Notes: generated by a model from the sequence alone, not told the origin. A DNA stretch of 64,000 nucleotides from Verrucomicrobiaceae bacterium (GCA_027491155.1 JAIXWR010000021.1:288853-352852), one strand, 5' to 3'. Positions 45,031 through 56,147 are shown, counted from the stretch's first letter. Numbers and translations: made by a program.

Positions 45031-48000
45031 ATGAAGAAACCCCTGCCATTCCTTCTGGCCCTCCTGCTGTGGGCGCCCCTGCAAGCGGCCACCCCGCCCA
45101 AGGAGGGCGAGCGCATCATCCTCCTCGGCAACGGCCTCGGCGAACGCTTCATCGACCACCCATATTTCGAGGCCGAGCTGCAGCTCCGCTATCCCGGCAA
45201 GGAACTCGTCGTCCGCAACCTCTGCCGCGCCGGCGACACCCCGGGCTTCCGCCCCCACCCGTCGCGCAAATCCCAATGGGCCTTTCCCGGTGCGGACAAG
45301 TTCCACCCCCAGCACAAGATCCACGCCGGCGAGGGCCACCACCCGACCCCGGACCAGTGGCTCAGCACCGTCAAGGCGGACACCATCCTCGCCTTCTTCG
45401 GCTACAACGAGTCCTTCGACGGCCCGGCCGGCCTCGACCGCTTCAAGGGCGAGCTCGACGCCTTCATCACCCACACCCAGGCCCAGAAATACAACGGCAC
45501 CGCCGCCCCGCGCCTGATCCTCGTTTCGCCCATCGCCTTCGAAAACCTCTCCGCCAAGCGCGACCTGCCCGACGGCAAGAAGGAGAACGAAAACCTCGCC
45601 CTCTACGCCAAGGCCATGGGCGAAGTCGCCGCCGCGCGGAAAGTCGAGTTCATCGATCTCTTCGACGCCACCTCGAAGCTTTACCCGACCCTCGACCAGC
45701 CCTTCACCCGCAACGGCTTCCTGCCGAGCGACGAGGGCTACAAGAAACTCGGCCCGGTGCTCGTCGACCAGGCCTTCGGCAAGGCCCCGCGCAAGGCGAC
45801 CGGTAAGGCCTCCGCCGTGGTCGAGGCGGTCCGCGACAAGGATTGGTTCTGGTTCAACGACTACCGCATGCTCAACGGCGTCCATGTCGACGGCCGCCGC
45901 TTCAAGCCCTTCGGCCCCGACAACTACCCGGCCGAAACCGCCAAGATGCGCGCCATGACCGAAAACCGCGACCGCGCCGTCTGGGCGATCGCCATGGGCC
46001 GCAGCTTCGACCTCAAGACCGCCGACGACGCCACGCCGAAGCTCCCCGAGGTCAAGACCAACTACGCTCCTAGTAATAAAAACGGCAGCCCGGAATACAA
46101 GTACGGCAAGGACGCCGAGAAGACCCTGACCGTGCCGGAAGGCTACAAGGTCGAGATGTTCGCCTCGGAAAAGGAATTCCCGAACCTCGCCAACCCGGTC
46201 CAGCTCTCCTTCGACAACAAGGGCCGCCTGTGGGTCGCCGTGATGCCCAGCTACCCTCACTACCGCCCCGGTGACAGCCGCCCCGACGACAAGCTGCTGA
46301 TCTACGAGGACACCAACAACGACGGCAAGGCCGACAAGGAGATCGTCTTCGCCGACAAGCTCCACCTGCCGATCGGCTTCGAGTTCGCGCCGGAAGGCGT
46401 TTACGTCTCCCAGGAGCCGCACATCGAGCTGCTGCGCGACACCAACGGCGACGACAAGGCCGACAGCCGCGAGGTGGTCCTGACCGGCTTCTGCACCCAC
46501 GACACCCACCATGCGATCAGCGCCTACGCCGCCGATCCCTCCGGCGCCTTCCTGATGGGCGAGGGCGTCTTCCTCCACTCGAACGTTGAAACCCCCTACG
46601 GCCCGGTCCGCGGCGTCGATGGCGGCTTCTACCGCTTCAGCCCGCAGCGCACGCAACTCGAGCGCACCGCCCAGCTCAACATCCCGAACCCCTGGGGCAT
46701 CGCCTTCGACGACTGGGGCCAGGACTTCTTCCTCCATACCTCCGGCACCAGCATCAACTGGATGCTTCCGGCCTCGGTCAAGCCGACCTACGGCGCGAAA
46801 ACCCCGTCCACCCCGAACCTTGCGCCGAAGGGCCATGAAGTCCGCCCGACCTCCGGGCTGGAGTTCGTCTCGTCGCGCCATTTCCCCGATGAAGTCCAGG
46901 GCGACATGCTGCTCGGCAACGCCATCGGCTTCCTCGGCATCAAGCAGCACCAGATCCAGGACGACGGCACCGGCTACAAGACCGCCTTTCGCCAGAACCT
47001 GCTGCAATCGTCCGACGGCAACTTCCGCCCGGTCGACCTCGAGTTCGCGCCCGACGGATCGCTCTACGTCGTCGACTGGCACAACGTGCTGATCGGCCAC
47101 ATGCAGCACAACGCCCGCGACCCGCTCCGCGACCACGTCCACGGCCGCATCTATCGCATCACCTATCCGTCGCGCCCGCTGGTCAAGCCGGCCAAGGTCG
47201 CCGGCGCGCCGATTGCCACCCTTCTTGAAAACCTCAAGGAGCCCGAGTTCCGCACCCGCTACCGCACCCGCCGCGAGCTCCGCAATCATCCGGCCGACAA
47301 GGTGCTGCCCGCGCTGAAGGATTGGGTCGCCAAGCTCGACCCGAAGGCCCCCCGCTACGACCACCACCGTCTCGAGGCGCTGTGGACCTCGTGGGGCCTC
47401 AACCAGGTCGATACCGGCTTGCTCGTTCAACTCCTCGACTCGCCCGACCACCGCGTCCGCTCCGCCGCCGTCCGGGTGCTGCGCTACAACTTCCGCAGCT
47501 TCCCCGAGCACGTCGCCCTGCTGACCAAAGCCGCCAACGATTCCCACGGTCGGGTCCGCCTGGAAGCGATCGTCGCCGCCTCGTGGCTCGACAACGCCGC
47601 CGCCAAGAAGGTCGTCGAGGAAGCCTCCAAGCTGCCGCTCGACACCTGGAACCAGGCCGCCGCCAAGACCGCCGCCGACCGCCTGGCCGGCCGCGCCGAA
47701 GCGGAAGTCGACGAGCACCCCGCGCCGAAAGCCCCCGCCCACCTCAGCGCCGCCGACCAGCAGCGCTACCTGGCCGGCCACGCGATCTACTTCCGCGACG
47801 GCCACTGCGGCACCTGCCACCAGGCCGACGGCAACGGCCTGCCCTCCGCCGGCTTCCCGCCGCTGACCGAAAGCTACTGGGTCACCGGCAGCGAGGAACG
47901 CCTGATCAAGCTCACCCTCCACGGCCTGATGGGACCCTTCGAACTGAAAGGCGTGAAGTATCCCGGCCAGGTGCCGATGACCCCCTTCGGCGGCCTGCTC

Positions 48001-48162
48001 AACGACCAGGAAATCGCCGACGTCCTCACCTACGTCCGGAACAGCTTCGGCAACAAGGCCGACCCGGTCACCCCGGAAAGCGTCGCCAAGGTCCGCAAGG
48101 CCACGGGCACCCGCTCCTTCTACTCGCCGGAAGAACTGCTCAAGGAGCACCCGGACAAGTAA
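45031..48162 (+). CDS. PVC-type heme-binding CxxCH protein (SGNH, propeller, HEAT, cytochrome c)
   Basis: A 1,043-residue secreted protein (signal KKPLPFLLALLLWAPLQA). Four parts are visible: an SGNH/GDSL-like hydrolase domain at about 25-250, starting RIILLGNGLGERFIDHPYF; a sugar-dehydrogenase-like beta-propeller at about 365-720, starting VPEGYKVEMFASEKEFPNLA; HEAT-like repeats at about 730-890 (SPDHRVRSAAVRVLRYN); and a cytochrome c domain with CGTCHQADGNGLP at residue 926 and Met ligand candidates later. This domain order is typical of Planctomycetota and Verrucomicrobiota. The presumed role is oxidation of a sugar or similar substrate in the periplasm with electrons passed to the heme. 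The SGNH part lacks an obvious GDS serine, so it may not be catalytic. Confidence 0.92.
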   Translation: MKKPLPFLLALLLWAPLQAATPPKEGERIILLGNGLGERFIDHPYFEAELQLRYPGKELVVRNLCRAGDTPGFRPHPSRKSQWAFPGADKFHPQHKIHAGEGHHPTPDQWLSTVKADTILAFFGYNESFDGPAGLDRFKGELDAFITHTQAQKYNGTAAPRLILVSPIAFENLSAKRDLPDGKKENENLALYAKAMGEVAAARKVEFIDLFDATSKLYPTLDQPFTRNGFLPSDEGYKKLGPVLVDQAFGKAPRKATGKASAVVEAVRDKDWFWFNDYRMLNGVHVDGRRFKPFGPDNYPAETAKMRAMTENRDRAVWAIAMGRSFDLKTADDATPKLPEVKTNYAPSNKNGSPEYKYGKDAEKTLTVPEGYKVEMFASEKEFPNLANPVQLSFDNKGRLWVAVMPSYPHYRPGDSRPDDKLLIYEDTNNDGKADKEIVFADKLHLPIGFEFAPEGVYVSQEPHIELLRDTNGDDKADSREVVLTGFCTHDTHHAISAYAADPSGAFLMGEGVFLHSNVETPYGPVRGVDGGFYRFSPQRTQLERTAQLNIPNPWGIAFDDWGQDFFLHTSGTSINWMLPASVKPTYGAKTPSTPNLAPKGHEVRPTSGLEFVSSRHFPDEVQGDMLLGNAIGFLGIKQHQIQDDGTGYKTAFRQNLLQSSDGNFRPVDLEFAPDGSLYVVDWHNVLIGHMQHNARDPLRDHVHGRIYRITYPSRPLVKPAKVAGAPIATLLENLKEPEFRTRYRTRRELRNHPADKVLPALKDWVAKLDPKAPRYDHHRLEALWTSWGLNQVDTGLLVQLLDSPDHRVRSAAVRVLRYNFRSFPEHVALLTKAANDSHGRVRLEAIVAASWLDNAAAKKVVEEASKLPLDTWNQAAAKTAADRLAGRAEAEVDEHPAPKAPAHLSAADQQRYLAGHAIYFRDGHCGTCHQADGNGLPSAGFPPLTESYWVTGSEERLIKLTLHGLMGPFELKGVKYPGQVPMTPFGGLLNDQEIADVLTYVRNSFGNKADPVTPESVAKVRKATGTRSFYSPEELLKEHPDK

Positions 48163-48185
48163 GCAAACCGGCCGCAGGCCGCCAA

Positions 48186-48334
48186 AGGTAGGGACGACGC
48201 GCCCTCGCTCGTCCGCGAATGGTTCCCGGCAGCGTGCTTCCCCATCCGGAATCTAACGATCCTGACCGTGGCTTCGCGGACGACCGAAGCGGCTCGCTTT
48301 CGGGCAACTCCGCTTCGGCCCGTCCTCCCTACCT
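48186..48334. repeat. Inverted-repeat-bounded element, REP/MITE-like
   Basis: About 149 bases bounded by AGGTAGGGACGACG and CGTCCTCCCTACCT, which match 13 of 14 positions when paired. Inside are two perfect 9-bp inverted pairs: TCGTCCGCG (48209-48217) with CGCGGACGA (48275-48283), and CCGAAGCGG (48284-48292) with CCGCTTCGG (48310-48318). It lies between the ends of two convergent genes and could also act as a transcription terminator. The right end supplies the stop codon of the glycosyltransferase gene. Confidence 0.55.
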
Positions 48335-50410
48335 CACCGCGACCCGCCGCGCCGGCCGGGCCGCTTTCTTCTCACTCTTCTTCCCCTCCCCGGCCGCCAG
48401 GACCAGCATCTTCGGCGTCCGCCCCTCCCGCGCCTTCGTCCCCGCCCGCCACGCGTAGTCCGCGCCCAGCACCCGCTCCGGCGCGACGTCGGCCCAGTAG
48501 CGATTCCAATACGACTCGTCCCCCCAAACCGGAGTCACCCCGCCGGCCTCGTCCTGTCCCATCCACTCCACGATCAACCGCAGCGCCGCCAGCAGCCGTT
48601 CCGGGCTGCCGCCTTGCCAGCTCCCGCAGTAGTAATGGCGACCCTCACCCGGAGCGATCCACGCGACCGACGCCTTGTTTTCCTCAAAGCGGATCTTCGA
48701 GCGTGGCTCGCCTTCATACGCCGCATGAAGCACCGCCACCATCTCGCCGGATAGCGCCTCGGCGGCTTCCACCCGCTTCTTCACCCGGACCTGAGGTTTC
48801 AGGAGGAAAAGGAAGTCATAGCCCGCGAACATCCGACCCGAGCCAAGCAGCCACCGGAGGCGCTCCAGCGGCACCCGCTCCGCTTCCACCGCGTCCACCC
48901 GGACCCACGTCACATCCTCCGCCTCCATCGGCACCCCGTCGCCGAAGACGAAAACCCTCTTCTCCACACCCGGCAGGAAGTTCTTCCGGATCCCCTCCAA
49001 CAGGAAGGGCAGGTGCCGCCGCTCGGCACCGCACGCGGTCAGCACAACCGCGACCTTCCGGCCGGTCCCGGGCTCATCCGGCGTCTGGGCCATCGCGGCC
49101 ACAAGGCCATCTCGATGCTCCGACTCCGGATCCTCCCACGCTCCATGGACCGGCGGACCGCTCCATCTCAGATACCACTCTTCCGACGCGTCCAGCGCAC
49201 GAGACCCTTCGACCACTGCATAATCCAGCACTCGCGCCATCGGCCCGCCCGCCGGCCACTCGCCGTGTCGGATCGGGCAAAGCTCGCCGTATCCCATCGC
49301 CAGCACCCGCCTCACTTCATCGCGGGCGACCGGTCCCCGCAGGATCACATGCTCCGGAAGTTGCGCGCAGCCAGCCAGCCACTCCGACGCCATGACCGAC
49401 GAACCGAAGCGGACACGGTCCGGTTTCGCCAACTGCCCTCCGCTCACCGGATCCTCCAACCCGGCCGCGAACTCGCCCCTCCGCTCCACCGACCGGATCT
49501 CGAGGTCCGGATAACGGAAGCCCGGCAACTCCGCCGCCGCCGCGCCCTCCCGCCCGCTGAACAAGCGGACCTTCCACCCGCGCTTCAAAAGCTCCTCCAC
49601 CCCGTGGTCGTCATCCGGCTCCACCTCCACCGCGAGCGGCTTCTCCCACAGCCCCATCCGGAGGTGCTCCCACGAGCAGCGCTCGGACTCCCACAACTCC
49701 GGTCGCCAGACCTTCGAATCCTCGTGCCATGGCTTCGGCCAGCCCAGCCAATGCACCACGCCGTCCGGAAGGTCGGTGTCCGACACCTCGTGAGGCGGAA
49801 AGAGATTCCACTTCCGGTCGAAATCCATCGTCCGCCCCTCAGTGGCCGCCACCAGCGCCAGATTCTCATCCGCCTGGAAGGCTTCCTGCGCGGCCATCAG
49901 CTTCTCCCAGGTTCCCGCCTTCCTCATCTCGGCCAGATTCAACAGCGGCCCCATCGAAAAGTACGGATTCGCCGCCGCATCTTCCCAGCTCTCCGGCATC
50001 GGCCGCCGGATCCACTCCCGCATCGCATACTCCAGATCCACTCCGGGCCCCTGCATCTTCGCCGCCAGCAAGCGGTCGCCCAGATCCATCTCAAAGAGTG
50101 GCGCCAGGTCGCAGAACGCCACCTGATCATAATCCATGATCAGGCAGCGGTCCCAATCAGGACAATCCCGGATCACCCGCAGCCGGTCGAATACCGCCGG
50201 TCCCACATATCCGGGAAAGCGGCCGGGGATTTCCCCGGCCGCTTCGATGAACTCAACTTTCAGATTCCCGATTTCGAAAGACTCTTGCGAGAACCCGCGA
50301 CACCAGCAACGGACGTCCACGGGCACCGAACTCCGGCGCAAAATGCTTGCTATCAACGTGGCATACGCCCGGAAACCAACCACATCCGTGGAAATGGCAA
50401 TCCGAATCAT
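48329..50410 (-). CDS. Two-domain glycosyltransferase, GT8-like plus GT6-like
   Basis: A 693-residue cytosolic protein. The N-terminal part (about 1-250) fits family 8-type retaining transferases: MIRIAISTDV start, RVIRDCPDWDRCLIMDYDQV with the metal-binding DYD at 93-95, and VVHWLGWPKPW. The middle (250-440) is unrecognised. The part from about 447 fits family 6 (ABO/alpha-Gal type): VAVVLTACGAERRHLPFLLE, YDFLFLLKPQVRV, VWGDESYWNRYW, and VLGADYAW, which matches the family's LSPEYxWD. In the GT6 part the usual metal-binding DxD is replaced by KPQ, as bacterial members often have NxN. It ends in a basic tail. Fusion of the two classes is inference from pattern. Confidence 0.72.
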   Translation of the reverse strand: MIRIAISTDVVGFRAYATLIASILRRSSVPVDVRCWCRGFSQESFEIGNLKVEFIEAAGEIPGRFPGYVGPAVFDRLRVIRDCPDWDRCLIMDYDQVAFCDLAPLFEMDLGDRLLAAKMQGPGVDLEYAMREWIRRPMPESWEDAAANPYFSMGPLLNLAEMRKAGTWEKLMAAQEAFQADENLALVAATEGRTMDFDRKWNLFPPHEVSDTDLPDGVVHWLGWPKPWHEDSKVWRPELWESERCSWEHLRMGLWEKPLAVEVEPDDDHGVEELLKRGWKVRLFSGREGAAAAELPGFRYPDLEIRSVERRGEFAAGLEDPVSGGQLAKPDRVRFGSSVMASEWLAGCAQLPEHVILRGPVARDEVRRVLAMGYGELCPIRHGEWPAGGPMARVLDYAVVEGSRALDASEEWYLRWSGPPVHGAWEDPESEHRDGLVAAMAQTPDEPGTGRKVAVVLTACGAERRHLPFLLEGIRKNFLPGVEKRVFVFGDGVPMEAEDVTWVRVDAVEAERVPLERLRWLLGSGRMFAGYDFLFLLKPQVRVKKRVEAAEALSGEMVAVLHAAYEGEPRSKIRFEENKASVAWIAPGEGRHYYCGSWQGGSPERLLAALRLIVEWMGQDEAGGVTPVWGDESYWNRYWADVAPERVLGADYAWRAGTKAREGRTPKMLVLAAGEGKKSEKKAARPARRVAVR

Positions 50411-50491
50411 TTTTCAGTCTGCGACGATTGGGTTTGAGGAAAAAGGACGCGCTCAGACCTCTGGTCTGCCACACGAATACAATCTACCGCT

Positions 50492-51640
50492 TCAGTTTAT
50501 CGGTATCAACTTCGAAGACAGGGTCGCCTTCCTCTCAACACTCGAAACCTCATTAAGCCATGCACGAGCGCTCTCGAAATCACGAAACTCGACCGCGTTC
50601 AGAAAGTTCGCTGCGCGGACAGCATCGCGTTGATTATCAGTCATTTTCGAAATTCTTTGATGAAACCAGGAGCTTGCAGACACAGGATCATTTTGAAGCC
50701 ACTGACGGAATCCTGCTTCCAGATCGATTGTGTCATCGCCGTGCGTTTGAGCAATCAGGTCAAGTGCACGAGCACCATCTGCGTCAACCATTGAGCGAAT
50801 CATTGCATCCCGGAACTCTCTATCCTCACCACCATCCTCGATTCCAGCGCTTTGCAAAAGTCGCCACCTCTCGAACGAATCTCCTACGCTTTCCCTATTA
50901 AGAATGTCAAAAAATGCTCGGGCGTCTATTAAACGATCTTGATACATTTTCGCAATCTCCTCGACGACATTTTCACGCTCAACTGGCGCCGCTCGGGTCA
51001 ATGCAAGCTGCAGAGACACCACAACTCCACCTTCGATTTGAGCACCCTTCAAATCATCGCCTAGATACTTGGTAAGCTCACCTGATTCAAGAATCGATTT
51101 CAGTTCTGAGGGAGTAAACCTCCGAAGGTAGCCTCTCAACGACGATCCCAATTCTGAAGGATCGTCTCGCATCAATTCGAACAACCGCCCCTTTTCAAGC
51201 TGTGCCGATGCAAAAAACTGAGACAACTGTCCACGTCGTAGCATCCCTGCCACAGGATCAATCAACAGCCAAGCTTCTTCGGAAAATCCGGCTTCGCACA
51301 AAGAGCGCAGCAATGCAGCACAATACACTGATCGCTCATTAATATCCGGGTAAAGAGAAGAAGCTTGACTCATCAAGTGACGCGCTTTTTCTGGCGTGAG
51401 TCCAGACGGTACTGAGATATCCGCCGGGCCCCTGACAAACTTGTCTCCAACAGGGAGAGGTGCCGTTCTTGAAGGCACTCGATGATCCTGTCCCAGCCCT
51501 CTCGAGTCGGAAGAAGTCTGCGTCTCATCTTTGCTATGGGAGTAACAATTCCGTCCCTTGTTCCCAGAGAAAAACAAGCTAAAAATGACTACGAAAAAAG
51601 TTATTATCCCAAATACTTGAACTAATTTTTTGGACGTCAT
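50492..51640 (-). CDS. Membrane-anchored helical protein, AT-rich, unknown
   Basis: A 382-residue protein with an N-terminal membrane helix (LVQVFGIITFFVVIFSLFF), then a polar linker, then a helix-rich domain with repeat-like units (SGLTPEKARHLMSQASSLYP, DFESARAWLNEVSSVERK). No family is recognised. Its codons are much more A/T-rich than those of its neighbours, suggesting recent acquisition. It lies 30 bases downstream of the Tat-signal protein on the same strand and 81 bases upstream of the glycosyltransferase gene, so the three may be cotranscribed. The upstream in-frame TTG at 51649 is a weaker start. Confidence 0.65.
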   Translation of the reverse strand: MTSKKLVQVFGIITFFVVIFSLFFSGNKGRNCYSHSKDETQTSSDSRGLGQDHRVPSRTAPLPVGDKFVRGPADISVPSGLTPEKARHLMSQASSLYPDINERSVYCAALLRSLCEAGFSEEAWLLIDPVAGMLRRGQLSQFFASAQLEKGRLFELMRDDPSELGSSLRGYLRRFTPSELKSILESGELTKYLGDDLKGAQIEGGVVVSLQLALTRAAPVERENVVEEIAKMYQDRLIDARAFFDILNRESVGDSFERWRLLQSAGIEDGGEDREFRDAMIRSMVDADGARALDLIAQTHGDDTIDLEAGFRQWLQNDPVSASSWFHQRISKMTDNQRDAVRAANFLNAVEFRDFESARAWLNEVSSVERKATLSSKLIPIN

Positions 51641-51669
51641 AGTACGCAAAATTGATGGTCCGGCTAGGA

Positions 51670-52032
51670 TTATTCATAGTCGTGGTGGGGCGAATCTGGG
51701 TCCCATGGAAGCGATCCCCAGTCAGACGGCGTCGGGTCAGCATGCGTGCCTGACTCGGCTCGCTCTTCCGCATCGCAGTTGGGCCGTTGACACTTCTTCT
51801 CAACATACCACACATCTTCGTCCATCCCTCGATACCTCTTCCAATCATGCGGCGGACAAGTTGTTGCATTAGTAGACGTCCCAGTGGTCGTCGTAGTACC
51901 GGGGGGAGAATCTCCATGAGCTCTCACAAGGCCAGCAACTGTAACTCCAGTAAAAGCAATCGCCGACTTCCGGACGAAGTCGCGGCGGTCGAGGGAGTGG
52001 ATCGAATCGGTCGGGGAGGGAGCGTCGTTCAT
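51670..52032 (-). CDS. Small Tat-signal protein with zinc-ribbon-like Cys/His pattern
   Basis: A 120-residue protein with a twin-arginine signal, RRDFVRKSAIAFTGVTVAG (about residues 16-34), so it would be exported folded. The mature part has a Thr/Gly linker (TTTTTGTSTNATT), then CPPHDWKRYRG and KKCQRPNCDAEER, which look like a small zinc ribbon of the C-x-H...C-x4-C kind. The end is acidic (DWGSLPWDPDSPHHDYE). Function is unknown. It is divergent from the gene at 52053, with only 20 bases between start codons. Confidence 0.65.
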   Translation of the reverse strand: MNDAPSPTDSIHSLDRRDFVRKSAIAFTGVTVAGLVRAHGDSPPGTTTTTGTSTNATTCPPHDWKRYRGMDEDVWYVEKKCQRPNCDAEERAESGTHADPTPSDWGSLPWDPDSPHHDYE

Positions 52033-52052
52033 GGTTGGCTATTTTGTGGTTA

Positions 52053-53072
52053 ATGACGCCTGTGACATTGACAAAAAAAAAAACCGGACCGTCAATTCCT
52101 TTTGTGAGCTGGACGAATTTTTTCCCGGTCTTTGATGAATCGATGTTGAAGGTTTACCATGCCGGGGTGACGAGAGAAGAGCGGGCGGAGTTCGAGGAAT
52201 GGTTCGCGATCCAGACGCAAGACGCGAAGACTCAAGCCGCAAGACCGGAGGAGGCGCAGTCGGGAACGAGGCGGCACATCGTGAGCGCGACGCTGTTCTG
52301 GAAGCACGTGACCGGCGACGATCCCGAACTTCCCCGACCCACCCGCGAGTCGCTGGTGGATGCGAAAAGGATGGGTCTGGTCCGCCGCTTCGCGCCGTGG
52401 GACAGCTATGTTGCCCCGCTCTTCGATCATACGGCGGCCGCGGTGGCCCGGCATCCCGAGGTGACGTTCCGGCTCTATCTTGCCAGCGACCTGGATTTCC
52501 TGACGGCAGAACTCACGGCGCTCGGCTGGGAGGTTTGCGTGATGAAAAGTCCGTCGATCCGCTACTGCCCCGGCGGCTTCTGGCGCTTCCTGGCGCTGGA
52601 GGAAGAAGCACTGGTCACGGTGATCGATACCGACCGGATGAACGAGGTCAGCCACGAGATCGCGCGGACGGAGGACATGGACCGCGCCGGCCTGGGCCTC
52701 TGGCGGGTGCCGGGCTACTACAATTCCGACTTCAGCGCGGGCGTGCGCTACCGGCCGCTCCTCGGCGGCCACTTCGGGGCCCGCGGCGGGATCCCGATCC
52801 GGGCGCTGATGGAGGCCTTCATCTGGCACGCCCGCCACGGCACGCTGCCCCTCACCGCACAGATCCCCGGCCACGGCGAGGTGCCGCTGCGTTTCACCAC
52901 CTGGCCGGACTACGGCTTCGACGAGGTCTTCCAGCTCATGGTCATGTATCCGTGGCTCGCCCCGGGCGGCACCCTGACCTTCATCCCCTCCGACGCCCGG
53001 TCCCTGCTGCTCCCCGCCGACCTCGAATACGCGATGTGGGCCAATCCCCGCAGCGAGGCGGTTTATTTCTGA
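52053..53072 (+). CDS. Possible GT-A-type glycosyltransferase
   Basis: A 339-residue protein by the ATG at 52053 (alternative ATG 52143 gives 309). It has VTFRLYLASDLDFLTAEL, then YCPGGFWRFLALEEEALVTV followed by IDTDRMNEV (DTD at 192-194), then GYYNSDFSAGVRYRPLLGG, with aromatic and Gly content typical of nucleotide-sugar transferases. The order resembles family-8-like enzymes, but I cannot assign one. Near the start codon is an 11-A run (52073-52083) that could alter the frame by slippage. The glycosyltransferase at 48329 lies nearby on the opposite strand, so this may be a surface-glycan locus. Confidence 0.6.
   Translation: MTPVTLTKKKTGPSIPFVSWTNFFPVFDESMLKVYHAGVTREERAEFEEWFAIQTQDAKTQAARPEEAQSGTRRHIVSATLFWKHVTGDDPELPRPTRESLVDAKRMGLVRRFAPWDSYVAPLFDHTAAAVARHPEVTFRLYLASDLDFLTAELTALGWEVCVMKSPSIRYCPGGFWRFLALEEEALVTVIDTDRMNEVSHEIARTEDMDRAGLGLWRVPGYYNSDFSAGVRYRPLLGGHFGARGGIPIRALMEAFIWHARHGTLPLTAQIPGHGEVPLRFTTWPDYGFDEVFQLMVMYPWLAPGGTLTFIPSDARSLLLPADLEYAMWANPRSEAVYF
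52073..52083 (+). repeat. 11-A homopolymer tract at the start of the 52053 gene
   Basis: Eleven consecutive A residues lie 20 bases after the ATG at 52053, or 60 bases before the alternative ATG at 52143. Runs this long are rare in GC-rich genomes and are prone to slip-strand change or transcriptional slippage. Confidence 0.8.
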
Positions 53073-53112
53073 GGGAAGCGGGTTCGCCCTCCCCCGGGGC
53101 CATTTACTTTGA

Positions 53113-55389
<2,277 letters not shown>

Positions 55390-55425
55390 TCCACGGCGGA
55401 GGCTTCCAGCCTCCCGGCCCCTTCC

Positions 55426-55455
55426 AAGCCCGTCGACCCTCTGGGCGACGGGCTT
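55426..55455 (+). terminator. Rho-independent terminator of icd
   Basis: AAGCCCGTCG pairs perfectly with CGACGGGCTT across a 10-base loop, followed by TCTGA. A smaller hairpin, GGAGGCT-TCC-AGCCTCC (55398-55414), precedes it. Together they end transcription from the dehydrogenase gene. Confidence 0.75.
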
Positions 55456-55475
55456 TCTGATGCCCTCCCTTCGAC

Positions 55476-55522
55476 TTCTGAAATTCAGAATCTCTCCTTG
55501 CGCCCGATTCTGAAATATGGAA
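55476..55522. promoter_or_regulatory. Two tandem operators for the HigBA-like module
   Basis: The first site is the perfect palindrome TTCTGAA-A-TTCAGAA at 55476-55490. A second, imperfect copy, TTCTGAAATATGGAA, lies at 55508-55522, 32 bases on, or about three helical turns. The second ends 7 bases before the GTG of the toxin gene. Antitoxins of the HigA type bind such sites and repress their own operon. Confidence 0.6.
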
Positions 55523-55529
55523 TCTGTCG

Positions 55530-55811
55530 GTGGTGATCGAAAGTTTCGGCGACAAGCAGACCGAAAAGCTTTGGAAGGGAGAACGTCACAAACTTCCCGT
55601 GGAAATCGAGGACCGGGCCGCCGTCAAACTCAGCCTGCTCAACGCCGCCACCTCACTCGATGAATTGAGAATCCCGCCCAGCAACCACCTCGAAGCCCTG
55701 AAGGGAGATCGCGCCGGCCAGCACAGCATCCGCATCAACAACCAGTACCGCCTTTGCTTCGAGTGGAACGCCGGCAAGCCCCGCAAGGTCGAGATCACCG
55801 ACTACCATTGA
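55530..55811 (+). CDS. higB: HigB-type (RelE superfamily) toxin
   Basis: A 93-residue protein with the RelE/HigB fold pattern: VIESFGDKQTEKLWKGER, LSLLNAATSLDELRIPPSNH, LEALKGDRAGQHSIRINNQY, and RLCFEWNAGKPRKVEITDYH, where the GxxSIRxNxxYRLxF core and terminal DYH match HigB. Such toxins cut mRNA on the ribosome. The start is GTG at 55530. The antitoxin gene follows 5 bases later, the toxin-first order usual for HigBA. Confidence 0.88.
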   Translation: MVIESFGDKQTEKLWKGERHKLPVEIEDRAAVKLSLLNAATSLDELRIPPSNHLEALKGDRAGQHSIRINNQYRLCFEWNAGKPRKVEITDYH

Positions 55812-55816
55812 CCGCC

Positions 55817-56119
55817 ATGAAAACCCCGCCCGCCATCCTCCGCGCCACTCCCGGCCTCATTCTGAAAGAAGAGTTCCTCGATGGATTCGGCCTGTCGCAA
55901 GCCGAGCTTTCGGAGCGCACCGGTATTCCCCGATCCACCATCAACGAGATCATCAAGGGCAAGCGTCCCATCAGCGCCGAAACCGCGATCGCGCTCGGCA
56001 CCTTTTTCGGCATGAGCCCGCAATTCTGGGCCAATCTCCAAAGCCAGCACGACCTCCGCCGCGTCGAACTGGAAAAAGCCCCGGCGATCCGTGCCCGGGT
56101 GCGGCCGCTCGCGTCTTGA
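55817..56119 (+). CDS. higA: HigA-type antitoxin, HTH (Xre family)
   Basis: A 100-residue DNA-binding antitoxin: PGLILKEEFLDGFGLSQAEL, SERTGIPRSTINEIIKGKRP, ISAETAIALGTFFGMSPQFW, then ANLQSQHDLRRVELE. The helix-turn-helix is about residues 25-50. The protein neutralises the toxin encoded just upstream and probably represses the operon through the two palindromes before it. Start ATG 55817 is preferred to the in-frame start at 55754, which lies inside the toxin gene. Confidence 0.9.
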   Translation: MKTPPAILRATPGLILKEEFLDGFGLSQAELSERTGIPRSTINEIIKGKRPISAETAIALGTFFGMSPQFWANLQSQHDLRRVELEKAPAIRARVRPLAS

Positions 56120-56147
56120 GCGAACTTTCCTTGTAGAACGATCCGGA

